From: Dyella sp. GSA-30
GTDB taxonomy: Bacteria > Pseudomonadota > Gammaproteobacteria > Xanthomonadales > Rhodanobacteraceae
Direction: 5' to 3'
Length of the DNA stretch: 64,000 nucleotides
NCBI RefSeq assembly: GCF_027924605.1
Contig: NZ_AP027042.1
Location: 1,465,524-1,529,523, forward strand
How positions within the stretch are numbered: the first letter of the stretch is position 1; every line of letters starts with the position of its first letter. Below the pieces are notes generated by a model. That model was not told the origin of the DNA. It made no database searches and saw nothing but the letters and a program-made list of their open reading frames with translations. This document shows, piece by piece, positions 26,425 to 33,933 of this stretch. The translations under genes were made by a program, and so were the position numbers.

Positions 26425-27627
26425 CTAGAGGCCCAGTTTTTGTACCGCGTCGTCGCCGCTCAGATTGGCGGGCCAGTAGCCGAGCCTCAGGCATGAACGC
26501 ACGGCGTTTTTCAAATACGTGCGTTCATCATCCTGAAAAGGCGCGGTCCGATCGACTATCGGAATCAGCGATTCGCAGCTCTGCGTCGTCGGTGCAAAGC
26601 GCTGCAGGTTCAGACCGAGCAAGGTCGATGCCGGTGGCGTTGCCGGTTCGTGACTTTCGTGCGCAGTCATACTGTTTGCGATCGCACCGATCAGCCTGAT
26701 CGCAAAAATCACCACGACGAGCACCAGGCCGATAGGGCGCCCCGATCTGGACCTTGGTTTGACGGTTTGTACATTGCCCTGTTGAAAGGCGAGCGGTGAT
26801 GTATCGAGCGCCCAGTTCTTTTCGTTATCGGGCAGTGCCTCGAAGGCCCGCTGCAGCGCATTGACGCGGTCCTGATCGAGCTGCAGCGAAAGAAAGTGGG
26901 GATAGCGTTGGATGATGCTTTGAATTTTCGGCCACTGGTTTGCCGATGGCAGTCCACTCGTGCTGCCGAGCATCAACGCATCCAGCAGCAACACGCCAGG
27001 CAGCTGTTGTGATTGCTCCGACCAGGCGTGCGACTCCTTTTTCACCGAGTTGACCCATCCGCCGTGCCTGCCCAGTGCCTGGAGATGGCCAATGTCCTTC
27101 CAGGAAAAATATTTCTGCGCCGCGTTGAACAACTCAAAACGTTGCGAGATGCTGCCATCGGCAAGGCTTTCGATCAGGCGCAGTTCGAACAGGAAGGGTG
27201 CACGCAGGTGGCCGAGACGGAGCACATCGAGTTGTTCGCGCAACGCCGGATCGGCCGAGCTGCCATGGGATATCTGCTCGACCAATCGGGCATGTGCAAG
27301 GCGGGCCACTTCTTCGGGGCCGACAATGTTGTCGTTGCTCTCCTGCGCGCTCCCGGTATGACGCTCCGGAGACGTTTCGTGGTCGACCAGGGCGCCCGGC
27401 GATGACTCGGTACGAGCTTCGATGCCGACAGTCGGGCTAATCATTTGTGGCGCACGGCTGGCGTGCCAGGCAAGAGCGGCTTGATAGGTCCGGTGCAGCT
27501 CGCTGAAGCCGTCGATATCGGCGGCCTGATCGATCTTTTTCAGCCGCAAGGCATAGGCGCGCTTGATCGCTCGCTCATCCGCGCTTTCGTCCAGACCAAG
27601 GCGTTCAAGAAACCACGGTGTCGACAC
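26425..27627 (-). CDS. Degenerate J-domain membrane protein
   Basis: This 400-residue protein begins with a J-domain-like helix pair (WFLERLGLDESADERAIKRAYALRLKKIDQAADIDGFSELHRTY). The HPD tripeptide that stimulates Hsp70 is not present, so it may be a scaffold rather than a true co-chaperone. A long soluble middle region follows, then one membrane segment (IGLVLVVVIFAIRLIGAIANS, about residues 302-322) and a C-terminal domain of about 75 residues with two Cys. The start is GTG, supported by GGAG 7 nt upstream. The gene is convergent with hemY. I cannot assign a client. Confidence 0.78.
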   Translation of the reverse strand: MSTPWFLERLGLDESADERAIKRAYALRLKKIDQAADIDGFSELHRTYQAALAWHASRAPQMISPTVGIEARTESSPGALVDHETSPERHTGSAQESNDNIVGPEEVARLAHARLVEQISHGSSADPALREQLDVLRLGHLRAPFLFELRLIESLADGSISQRFELFNAAQKYFSWKDIGHLQALGRHGGWVNSVKKESHAWSEQSQQLPGVLLLDALMLGSTSGLPSANQWPKIQSIIQRYPHFLSLQLDQDRVNALQRAFEALPDNEKNWALDTSPLAFQQGNVQTVKPRSRSGRPIGLVLVVVIFAIRLIGAIANSMTAHESHEPATPPASTLLGLNLQRFAPTTQSCESLIPIVDRTAPFQDDERTYLKNAVRSCLRLGYWPANLSGDDAVQKLGL

Positions 27628-27738
27628 GGTGTTGCTCCGTTACCGGTTGCGACACCGGCCCCCCGTGTGTCTACACCCGAAATCATGACCGGCCAGCCGT
27701 GCGCTGTCACCTGGTTCGAGCCCGCTCGCTGGTGTGCT

Positions 27739-28932
27739 TCAGACTTTGCGCATACTTGCGACCAGCGCCGCCAGATCATTGACCGCCGCCTCGGATACGG
27801 CGCGATTCGGAGTGGTATCGGCATTGTTGAAGTTGCCGGTATCGCCCAATACCTGGACCAGCAAACCGTCACTGCGCGGCACCATGCTCAGGTGTGCGGT
27901 GCTTAGTCCGTACCTGACCTCGGGCTGCGGAATCAAGCGGGCGGTCTGGCCACGCACGGGGATGATCGAGTTATCGCCGAACAGGGCGCGGGCGCCGTAG
28001 CCGGTGGCGTTGATCAGTGTGTGCTCCGGTAACTGCTGCAGATCGTTGGGCTGGTGGAACTCGCGCACTTCGATCTTGCCGCCCGCAGCCAGAAAGTCGG
28101 ACATGAGCATCCGCGCATACGTGCTGATGTTGAACATCAGCGTGGTGTAGCAGCGCACATAAGCCTGCGGAAACGGTGTGCTGCCGGCGGGAAGGGCGAC
28201 CGAGCGCGGGGTGAGGTCGCGGACGTGGTCGTAGAGCTCGCCGTACTCGGGTTCGTCGGACGGCTCGACGCTTTGCTGGTCCGGTGGCGTGTCGGAAAGG
28301 TGATAGCCCTCGATCCATTCGATCGGGTTGCCGGGCAGGCCGAGCATGCTCTGATACTGGGCGAACGAGGTCCGTGTCATTGCTTCCCAACGCGCGGCCA
28401 GTGCCGGCGCGTGGTCGGCATCGCAGATGCGCGAGTCGGGTGTCCACAAACCGGATGCGCGCATCGAATAGACATTCGGCGGCAGATCCTTGGCGTAGAT
28501 GCGTACCGACAGGCCGGCACGTTGCGCTAGCAGCGCCGAGGTGAGGCCGAGGGCGCCGCAACCGATCACGCCGAGCTCGCGCACTCCGGTGGCTTGTGCC
28601 ATGCGCACGGCCAGCGTGCTCGATCCCCAGGAAAGCGACCAGCCGCTGCCGCCGTGTCCGTAGTTGTGCACGACAGCCCTGTTGCCCAACTGCTCCATCT
28701 CGATGCGTGGTCCCGCGGCGCGGAAGGGGCGGGTGCATACGTAGACGCCGGTGATGCGGTCCGGACGTGCTTTCACCGGGGCTAGTTCGGGGATGCCCGA
28801 ACCGAGTCGGGCTACCGGCATGTCTGGGTTGCCGCTACGTGCGCTGGGGATCTGCGCACAGGCAGTAAGAGCGCCTGTGGATGCCAGGGCGAGCGTGGTG
28901 CCGGCGTGGCGGAGGAACTGACGGCGTTGCAT
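27739..28932 (-). CDS. Exported FAD-dependent oxidoreductase (D-amino-acid-oxidase-like)
   Basis: This 397-residue protein combines a Tat-type signal (MQRRQFLRHAG) with a lipobox-like LTACA, then a DAO-fold flavoprotein. The FAD-binding Rossmann motif appears as VIGCGALGLTSALLAQRAGL, and the C-terminal FAD part appears as INATGYGARALFGDNSIIPVRGQ. The active-site region with WSLSWGSST and the C-terminal HLSMVPRSDGLLVQVLGDTGNFNN resembles D-amino-acid oxidase. It should act in the periplasm or be membrane-anchored. The substrate is unknown. A REP pair lies directly upstream. Confidence 0.85.
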   Translation of the reverse strand: MQRRQFLRHAGTTLALASTGALTACAQIPSARSGNPDMPVARLGSGIPELAPVKARPDRITGVYVCTRPFRAAGPRIEMEQLGNRAVVHNYGHGGSGWSLSWGSSTLAVRMAQATGVRELGVIGCGALGLTSALLAQRAGLSVRIYAKDLPPNVYSMRASGLWTPDSRICDADHAPALAARWEAMTRTSFAQYQSMLGLPGNPIEWIEGYHLSDTPPDQQSVEPSDEPEYGELYDHVRDLTPRSVALPAGSTPFPQAYVRCYTTLMFNISTYARMLMSDFLAAGGKIEVREFHQPNDLQQLPEHTLINATGYGARALFGDNSIIPVRGQTARLIPQPEVRYGLSTAHLSMVPRSDGLLVQVLGDTGNFNNADTTPNRAVSEAAVNDLAALVASMRKV

Positions 28933-29001
28933 GGATCCTCTTTCCCTTGTGTTGTGGCAGGACGGTCGCGACTGACGGGAACTTGGAAAACCTTTCCTAC
29001 T

Positions 29002-29128
29002 CGTCATTCCGGCGCAGGCCGGAACCCAGTAGCTTTGAGATAGTTCGTCGCGAGAGCCTGCAAAAGTCGGCTCTATCGCGAAAACCGAAAACCGGTGCCA
29101 CTAGGTCCCGGCCTACGCCGGGATGACG
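29002..29128. repeat. REPIN-like inverted pair of GTCATTCCGGC repeats
   Basis: Two REP-like palindromes in inverted orientation (CGTCATTCCGGCGCAGGCCGG at 29002-29022 and the diverged GGCCTACGCCGGGATGACG near 29110-29128) flank a central stretch. They are of the same family as the elements at 42475, 58350 and 63308. The element lies between two minus-strand genes, close to the upstream edge of the oxidoreductase gene. Such elements are mobilised in trans by RAYT transposases in other bacteria; none is in this window. Confidence 0.75.
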
Positions 29129-29191
29129 ACAATCAAAACTGAGATCATCCGAGATTTCCTGAAGTCTCTCCTGCAAGATGCCGAAGCCTTG

Positions 29192-31399
29192 CTAAAGCGG
29201 CGTCAGATTCGCATATGCCGCCACCAGCCATTTGCTGCCAGCGTCTTCGAAATTCACCTGCAGACGCGTATGTGCACCGCTCCCTTCCGCACTCACCACC
29301 ACGCCTTCGCCAAAGCTCGGATGGCTGACGCGCTGGCCGAGCTTGACCGGCAAGTCTTCCTGCAGGCTGCCGCTGGGCTCGGCAAAACGCCCGGCGTACA
29401 TCGGCCGGCTGACCTGTACACGCGGACGTACTTCGTCCAGCAGCTCCGCCGGTATTTCGCCGAGGAAGCGCGACGGGCGTGCGAGCATTTCCACGCCGTG
29501 CATGCGCCGTGATTCGGCGTGCGTGATGAACAGGCGTTCGCGCGCGCGGGTGATGCCGACGTAGGCAAGGCGACGCTCTTCTTCCAGGCGGCCTTCGTCT
29601 TCGACCGAGCGCTGGCTGGGGAACAGGCCTTCTTCCATGCCGACCAGGAACACTACCGGGAACTCCAGGCCCTTGGCCGAATGCAGCGTCATCAGCTGCA
29701 CGCAGTCGTCCCAGGATTCGCCCTGGCCTTCGCCTGCTTCAAGCGCAGCGTGCGACAGGAACGCGGCAAGCTCGCTCAAGCCGGCATCGATATCGTCCTG
29801 GGTCAGTTCGAAACGACTGGCGACGTTGACCAGTTCGTCCAGGTTCTCCACGCGCGACTCGGCGCTGCCGCGTGAATCCTTTTCGTAGAAGTCGCGCAGC
29901 CCGGTGTGGTTGATCGCGTGCTCGATCTGTTCGGCAAGGTTCAGGGCCTGGCTTTCCTCGCCTTCGGCGACCGGCGGCACGAAGGTGTGGGCCATGTCGT
30001 TGATCAAGTTCACGAACGCCTTGATCGCATTCTTCGCGCGGCCGGCCAGTTCGCTGCCGCTGGCCAGTTCGCCGAGCAGGGCTTCCCACAGCGAGGTGTT
30101 TTCACCTCGTGCCCGACGGCGCAGCACGTCGAGCGTGCGGTCGCCGATGCCGCGCGGCGGCGTGTTGACGGCGCGTTCGAAGGCCGCGTCGTCATGACGG
30201 TTGGCGGACAGGCGAAGATAGGCGAGTGCGTCCTTGATTTCCGCGCGCTCGAAGAAGCGCAGACCGCCGTATACGCGATAGGGGATGCTGCGCTGGGTCA
30301 GCTGCTCTTCGAAGTTGCGCGATTGCGCGTTCGAGCGATAGAGGATGGCGCAGTCGCGGGCATTGCCGTGTTCGGCGACGTATTCGCGGATGCGCTCGAT
30401 CACGAAGCGCGCTTCGTCCTGTTCGTTATAAGCGGCGTAGACGGCGATGCGCTCGCCGTCGCCGCCATCCGTCCACAGCTGCTTGCCCAGGCGGCCGCCA
30501 TTACGCGCGATCACACTGTTGGCGGCTTTGAGAATGGTCGCGGTGGAGCGGTAGTTCTGCTCCAGGCGGATCGTGCGCGCGCCGGGGAAATCGCGCAGGA
30601 ACTGCTGTACGTTCTCGACCTTGGCGCCGCGCCAGCCATAGATCGCCTGGTCGTCATCGCCGACCACGAAGACCTTGCCGGTATCGCCGGCCAGCACGCG
30701 AATCCACGCATATTGCAGCGTGTTGGTGTCCTGGAATTCGTCGATCAACAGATGGCGCCAGCGCTGCTGGTAGTGCTCCAGCACGGCCGGGTTCTTCAGC
30801 CAGAGCTCGTGCGCGCGCAGCAGCAGTTCGGCGAAGTCGACCAGGCCGGCGCGTCGGCAGGCATCTTCGTAGGCCTGGTAGATCTGCACGGAGGTACGCG
30901 TGACCGGATGGTCGCGATGTTCGATATTTTCCGGGCGCTTGCCTTCGTCTTTCCAGTTGTTGATCTGCCAGGTTGCCTGGCGCGGCGGAAAGCGTGCTTC
31001 GTCCAGGCCCAGCCCTGCCACGACACGTTTGACGATGCGTTGCTGGTCGTCGGAATCGAGGATCTGGAAGCCTTCGGGCAAGCCGGCCTCGCGCCAATGG
31101 CGGCGCAGCAGACGGTGGGCGATGCCGTGGAAGGTGCCGACGGTAAGGCCTTGCGTGCCACCCGGAATCAGCTGCTCGAGGCGAGCGCGCATCTCGCCAG
31201 CCGCCTTGTTGGTGAAGGTCACCGCCAGCACAGCCCATGGCGGCACGCCGTCGACCTGGGTCAGCCAGCCGATGCGGTGGGTGAGCACGCGCGTCTTGCC
31301 GGAGCCGGCACCGGCCAGCACCAGGTAGTGGCCGGGCGGGGCGCAGACGGCCTCGCGTTGTGCGTCGTTGAGCTTGTCGATCAGATACGAGACATCCAT
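29192..31399 (-). CDS. uvrD: DNA helicase II (UvrD)
   Basis: This is a superfamily 1 3'-to-5' helicase of 735 residues used in nucleotide excision and mismatch repair. Motif Q/I reads LNDAQREAV and LAGAGSGKTRVLTHR. Motif II is LIDEFQDTN and motif III VGDDDQAIYGWRGA. Motif IV/V has VQLMTLHSAKGLEFPVVFLVG and motif VI YVGITRARERL. A C-terminal Tudor-like tail is present (GQRVSHPSFGEGVVVSAEG), as in UvrD/PcrA. The frame is open further upstream through a repeat element, but the ATG giving MDVSYLIDKL is the family start. Confidence 0.97.
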   Translation of the reverse strand: MDVSYLIDKLNDAQREAVCAPPGHYLVLAGAGSGKTRVLTHRIGWLTQVDGVPPWAVLAVTFTNKAAGEMRARLEQLIPGGTQGLTVGTFHGIAHRLLRRHWREAGLPEGFQILDSDDQQRIVKRVVAGLGLDEARFPPRQATWQINNWKDEGKRPENIEHRDHPVTRTSVQIYQAYEDACRRAGLVDFAELLLRAHELWLKNPAVLEHYQQRWRHLLIDEFQDTNTLQYAWIRVLAGDTGKVFVVGDDDQAIYGWRGAKVENVQQFLRDFPGARTIRLEQNYRSTATILKAANSVIARNGGRLGKQLWTDGGDGERIAVYAAYNEQDEARFVIERIREYVAEHGNARDCAILYRSNAQSRNFEEQLTQRSIPYRVYGGLRFFERAEIKDALAYLRLSANRHDDAAFERAVNTPPRGIGDRTLDVLRRRARGENTSLWEALLGELASGSELAGRAKNAIKAFVNLINDMAHTFVPPVAEGEESQALNLAEQIEHAINHTGLRDFYEKDSRGSAESRVENLDELVNVASRFELTQDDIDAGLSELAAFLSHAALEAGEGQGESWDDCVQLMTLHSAKGLEFPVVFLVGMEEGLFPSQRSVEDEGRLEEERRLAYVGITRARERLFITHAESRRMHGVEMLARPSRFLGEIPAELLDEVRPRVQVSRPMYAGRFAEPSGSLQEDLPVKLGQRVSHPSFGEGVVVSAEGSGAHTRLQVNFEDAGSKWLVAAYANLTPL

Positions 31400-31458
31400 C
31401 TCGTCAATTGTAGCGGAGAGGGGGCTTGGTTCCTTCCTTGGGCGTGAGGATCTGGAGC

Positions 31459-31588
31459 CCCCCCTCACCCCAGCCCTCTCCCCCGGCAGAGCCAGGGGAG
31501 AGGGGGCACATTGAGGCAAGATTGAATCGTGCGCTCTTGGCTCCCTCTCCCCTGGCTCTGCCGGGGGAGAGGGTTGGGGTGAGGGGGC
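31459..31588. repeat. Inverted pair of CCCTCTCCCC-type REP repeats
   Basis: A GC-rich palindrome (CCCCTCACCCCAGCCCTCTC, then CCCCGGCAGAGCCAGGGGAG) spans about 31459-31505. It is repeated in inverted orientation at 31543-31588, giving a 130-bp mirror element with a 37-nt centre. It sits just upstream of uvrD and downstream of the small membrane protein gene. Copies occur at 46146 and 54254 in this window. Its conceptual translation (PSPQPSPPAEPGER-like) explains several spurious peptides in the open frames. Confidence 0.8.
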
Positions 31589-31602
31589 GCTCTTGCTCGC
31601 CG

Positions 31603-31818
31603 TTATCGCTTGATAAAACCGCCAACCGCCAGCAACCCACCCACCACGATGGCCGCCACCCCTGCCCACGAGGGCAGCGCCTTCTCATGCGTTGCGGTCA
31701 CTTTGGCCGAGCCGACCTGCAGCAGGGTGTCAGTCTGTTTGTAGCTCCCGTTTCCCAGCATGATCCAGATGCCCGCACCAAGCAGTAGGATGCCGACGAT
31801 GATGAGTCCTGCGCGCAT
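31603..31818 (-). CDS. Small two-helix membrane protein (DUF3185-like)
   Basis: This 71-residue protein has two membrane helices (AGLIIVGILLLGAGIWIML and SWAGVAAIVVGGLLAVGGFI) joined by a polar loop. It has the size and layout of DUF3185-type small membrane proteins. The start is ATG with MRAGLII. The function is unknown. It is transcribed after the alpha-glucosidase gene with a gap of 99 nt and could be its distal cistron. Confidence 0.7.
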   Translation of the reverse strand: MRAGLIIVGILLLGAGIWIMLGNGSYKQTDTLLQVGSAKVTATHEKALPSWAGVAAIVVGGLLAVGGFIKR

Positions 31819-31917
31819 AGCGTGTTCCTTGAACAGTCCGGGAGCACCGATCATAGGGGGCAAGCAGCCGCAACGAAAACCGCCGGGCGGTTCTCGATAA
31901 GCGGCGGTACAGCGGCG

Positions 31918-33537
31918 TCAGGGAGCCAGGCGCGCGAACAGCAGGCCGTGGGGCGGCAATTGAGCGTGACCTTCGCCGAGCGCGCCCTCCTGCAAGCCGT
32001 GACCTTCGACGACCGTGGCGTTGTGCAACATAGGTAGCGCAACGTCGACCGGATTGGCGCCCAGATTGAACATCGCCAGCACCGTTTCGCCCTGATAGCT
32101 GCGCGTGAACGCGAGCACGGGTTCGGGCGCGTCGATAAAGCGGATATCGCCCCAACGCAGTGCCGGTTGCTGGCGTCGCCATTGCATGAAGCTGCGAAAG
32201 CCATGCAGGGCAGACTGCGGATCGCGCTCCTGCTGTGATACCGCCAACACACGATGATCGTCGGGCACGGGCAGCCAGGGCTTGCCGCTGCTGAAGCCGG
32301 CGTTGACGCTGTCGTTCCAGGGCAACGGTGTGCGGCACCCGTCGCGGCCCTTGAAGTTGGGCCAGAAAGCGATGCCGTAGGGATCCTGCAGCGATTCGAA
32401 CGGAACCTCGGCTTCGGTCAAGGCAAGCTCTTCACCCTGATAGACGCACACCGAGCCGCGCAGCGAACAGACCATCGCGGTGAGCAGGCCGGCCATGCGT
32501 ACGGATTTGTCGCCGTTGCCCCAGCGGCTCAACACGCGCTCGACGTCGTGGTTGGAGATGGCCCAGCACGGCCAACCCTCGCGCATCTGTGCTTCGAGGT
32601 TCTCCACCGTGCCACGAATGTACGCCGCACTGAAATCGTCGGTGAGCAACTCGAAGCTGTAGCCCATGTGCAGGCGTTTGCCGCGGGTGTACTCGGCGGT
32701 AGTGGCAAGCGAATCTTCGGATGAAATTTCACCCAGCGCGACCGCGCCATCGTAGCCATCCATCAAGCCGCGCAACGCTTCGAGAAAGGGAACGTTCTCC
32801 GGTTGCGTGTTGTTGAAATAGTGGTACTGGAAGGCGTACGGATTGTCCGGGCTGAAACCGCGGCCGACACGCTTGTCCGCTGGCTTGGGTGGGTTATCGC
32901 GCAGCAATTTGTCGTGAAAGCAGAAGTTGATTGCGTCCAGGCGCAGGCCGTCCACGCCCTTGTCGAGCCAGAACTTCACGTTGTCCAACGTCGCCTGTTG
33001 CACCTGGACGTTATGGAAATTGAGATCGGGCTGCGAGGTGAGAAAGTTGTGCAGGTAGTACTGGCCACGGCGCGGTTCCCATTGCCAGGCCACGCCGCCG
33101 AACAGCGACAGCCAGTTATTGGGCGGCGTACCGTCTTCGCGCGCATCGGCCCAGACGTACCAGTCGGCCTTGGGGTTGTCGCGGCTGCTGCGGCTTTCCT
33201 TGAACCAGGCATGCTGGTCGGAGGTATGGCTTAACACCTGGTCGATCATCACTTTCAGGCCCAGCGCATGCGCCTTGGCCAGCAGGCGGTCGAAGTCCTC
33301 GATCGTGCCGAACAGGGGATCGACCGCGCGGTAATCGGCGATGTCATAGCCGAAGTCGGCCATCGGCGAGCGAAAGAACGGCGCGATCCAGATCGCGTCC
33401 ACACCGAGTCCGGCGACATAGTCGAGTTTTTCGATGATGCCCGGCAGATCGCCCACGCCATCGCCGTTGGTATCCAGAAAGCTGCGTGGATAGATCTGAT
33501 AGATGACGGCTCCGCGCCACCACGGTGCATCGTTCAT
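31918..33537 (-). CDS. GH13 alpha-glucosidase (oligo-1,6/alpha-1,4-glucosidase type)
   Basis: This GH13 enzyme of 539 residues belongs to the alpha-glucosidase group. It starts MNDAPWWRGAVIYQIYPRSFLD and contains region I (KVMIDQVLSHTSDQHAWF), the nucleophile motif GLRLDAINFCF (about residue 197), the acid/base Glu in ALGEISSEDS (about residue 267) and the third acid in ISNHDVERV (about residue 330). No signal peptide is visible, so it is likely cytoplasmic, acting on maltose or isomaltose imported by the symporter. It is divergent from the TonB receptor gene. A 15-nt operator-like repeat sits 105 nt upstream. Confidence 0.92.
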   Translation of the reverse strand: MNDAPWWRGAVIYQIYPRSFLDTNGDGVGDLPGIIEKLDYVAGLGVDAIWIAPFFRSPMADFGYDIADYRAVDPLFGTIEDFDRLLAKAHALGLKVMIDQVLSHTSDQHAWFKESRSSRDNPKADWYVWADAREDGTPPNNWLSLFGGVAWQWEPRRGQYYLHNFLTSQPDLNFHNVQVQQATLDNVKFWLDKGVDGLRLDAINFCFHDKLLRDNPPKPADKRVGRGFSPDNPYAFQYHYFNNTQPENVPFLEALRGLMDGYDGAVALGEISSEDSLATTAEYTRGKRLHMGYSFELLTDDFSAAYIRGTVENLEAQMREGWPCWAISNHDVERVLSRWGNGDKSVRMAGLLTAMVCSLRGSVCVYQGEELALTEAEVPFESLQDPYGIAFWPNFKGRDGCRTPLPWNDSVNAGFSSGKPWLPVPDDHRVLAVSQQERDPQSALHGFRSFMQWRRQQPALRWGDIRFIDAPEPVLAFTRSYQGETVLAMFNLGANPVDVALPMLHNATVVEGHGLQEGALGEGHAQLPPHGLLFARLAP

Positions 33538-33641
33538 TCGCCCAACCCCTTGCCTGTCCCGCCCGTCGCTACCGATCCGAAGGGGAGGCAGCTTCAATGT
33601 GCGGCGCAGCTTAAACGCTAGGCCCGGTTTCGTTGCGCTCT

Positions 33642-33656
33642 ATGCATACGTATTCA
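33642..33656 (-). promoter_or_regulatory. Operator-like 15-mer facing the alpha-glucosidase gene
   Basis: The minus strand reads TGAATACGTATGCAT. It is a near-palindrome with perfect ATACGTAT centre. An identical 15-mer lies on the plus strand at 33787, so each copy faces its own divergent gene. The dyad symmetry and central CG fit LacI-family operators, and a LacI regulator closes the locus. The regulatory role is inferred. Confidence 0.6.
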
Positions 33657-33786
33657 AAAAAGCGGGTTATTGCGTCGCAGCAGTGGCAATAGGGCGCGAG
33701 ATTCGTGATCAAGTCTGGACTGGTGCGCAATAAGCCGCTGCGAGCAGGCGTATTTTTTGTCAAAGGTGCACAAAAAAAAGCCCGTA

Positions 33787-33801
33787 TGAATACGTATGCA
33801 T
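33787..33801 (+). promoter_or_regulatory. Operator-like 15-mer facing the TonB receptor operon
   Basis: The plus strand reads TGAATACGTATGCAT, identical to the minus-strand copy at 33642. It lies 133 nt before the GTG start of the receptor gene. The intervening region has AT-rich tracts (TTTTTTGTC, AAAAAAAA) suitable for a promoter. A role as LacI-type operator for the maltodextrin operon is inferred. Confidence 0.6.
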
Positions 33802-33933
33802 GAAACTGTTCGGCCCTATGGCGCCGCCCTACCATGCGCCGCACGCCGTCCTGGCGAATAGACACATGTCTCGCGGTACGGGTTGCCGACGAAGACAGCC
33901 GACAAGTGAAAACCTCTGGGGAGGGGAACTAAG

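Noticed and set aside
29906-31447. 513-codon plus-strand frame over uvrD
   Set aside because: uvrD motifs are complete on the minus strand; the plus frame is a composition artefact.
31459-31588. Tandem repeats as a CRISPR array
   Set aside because: There are only two inverted units without regular spacers or cas genes; they are REP-type elements.
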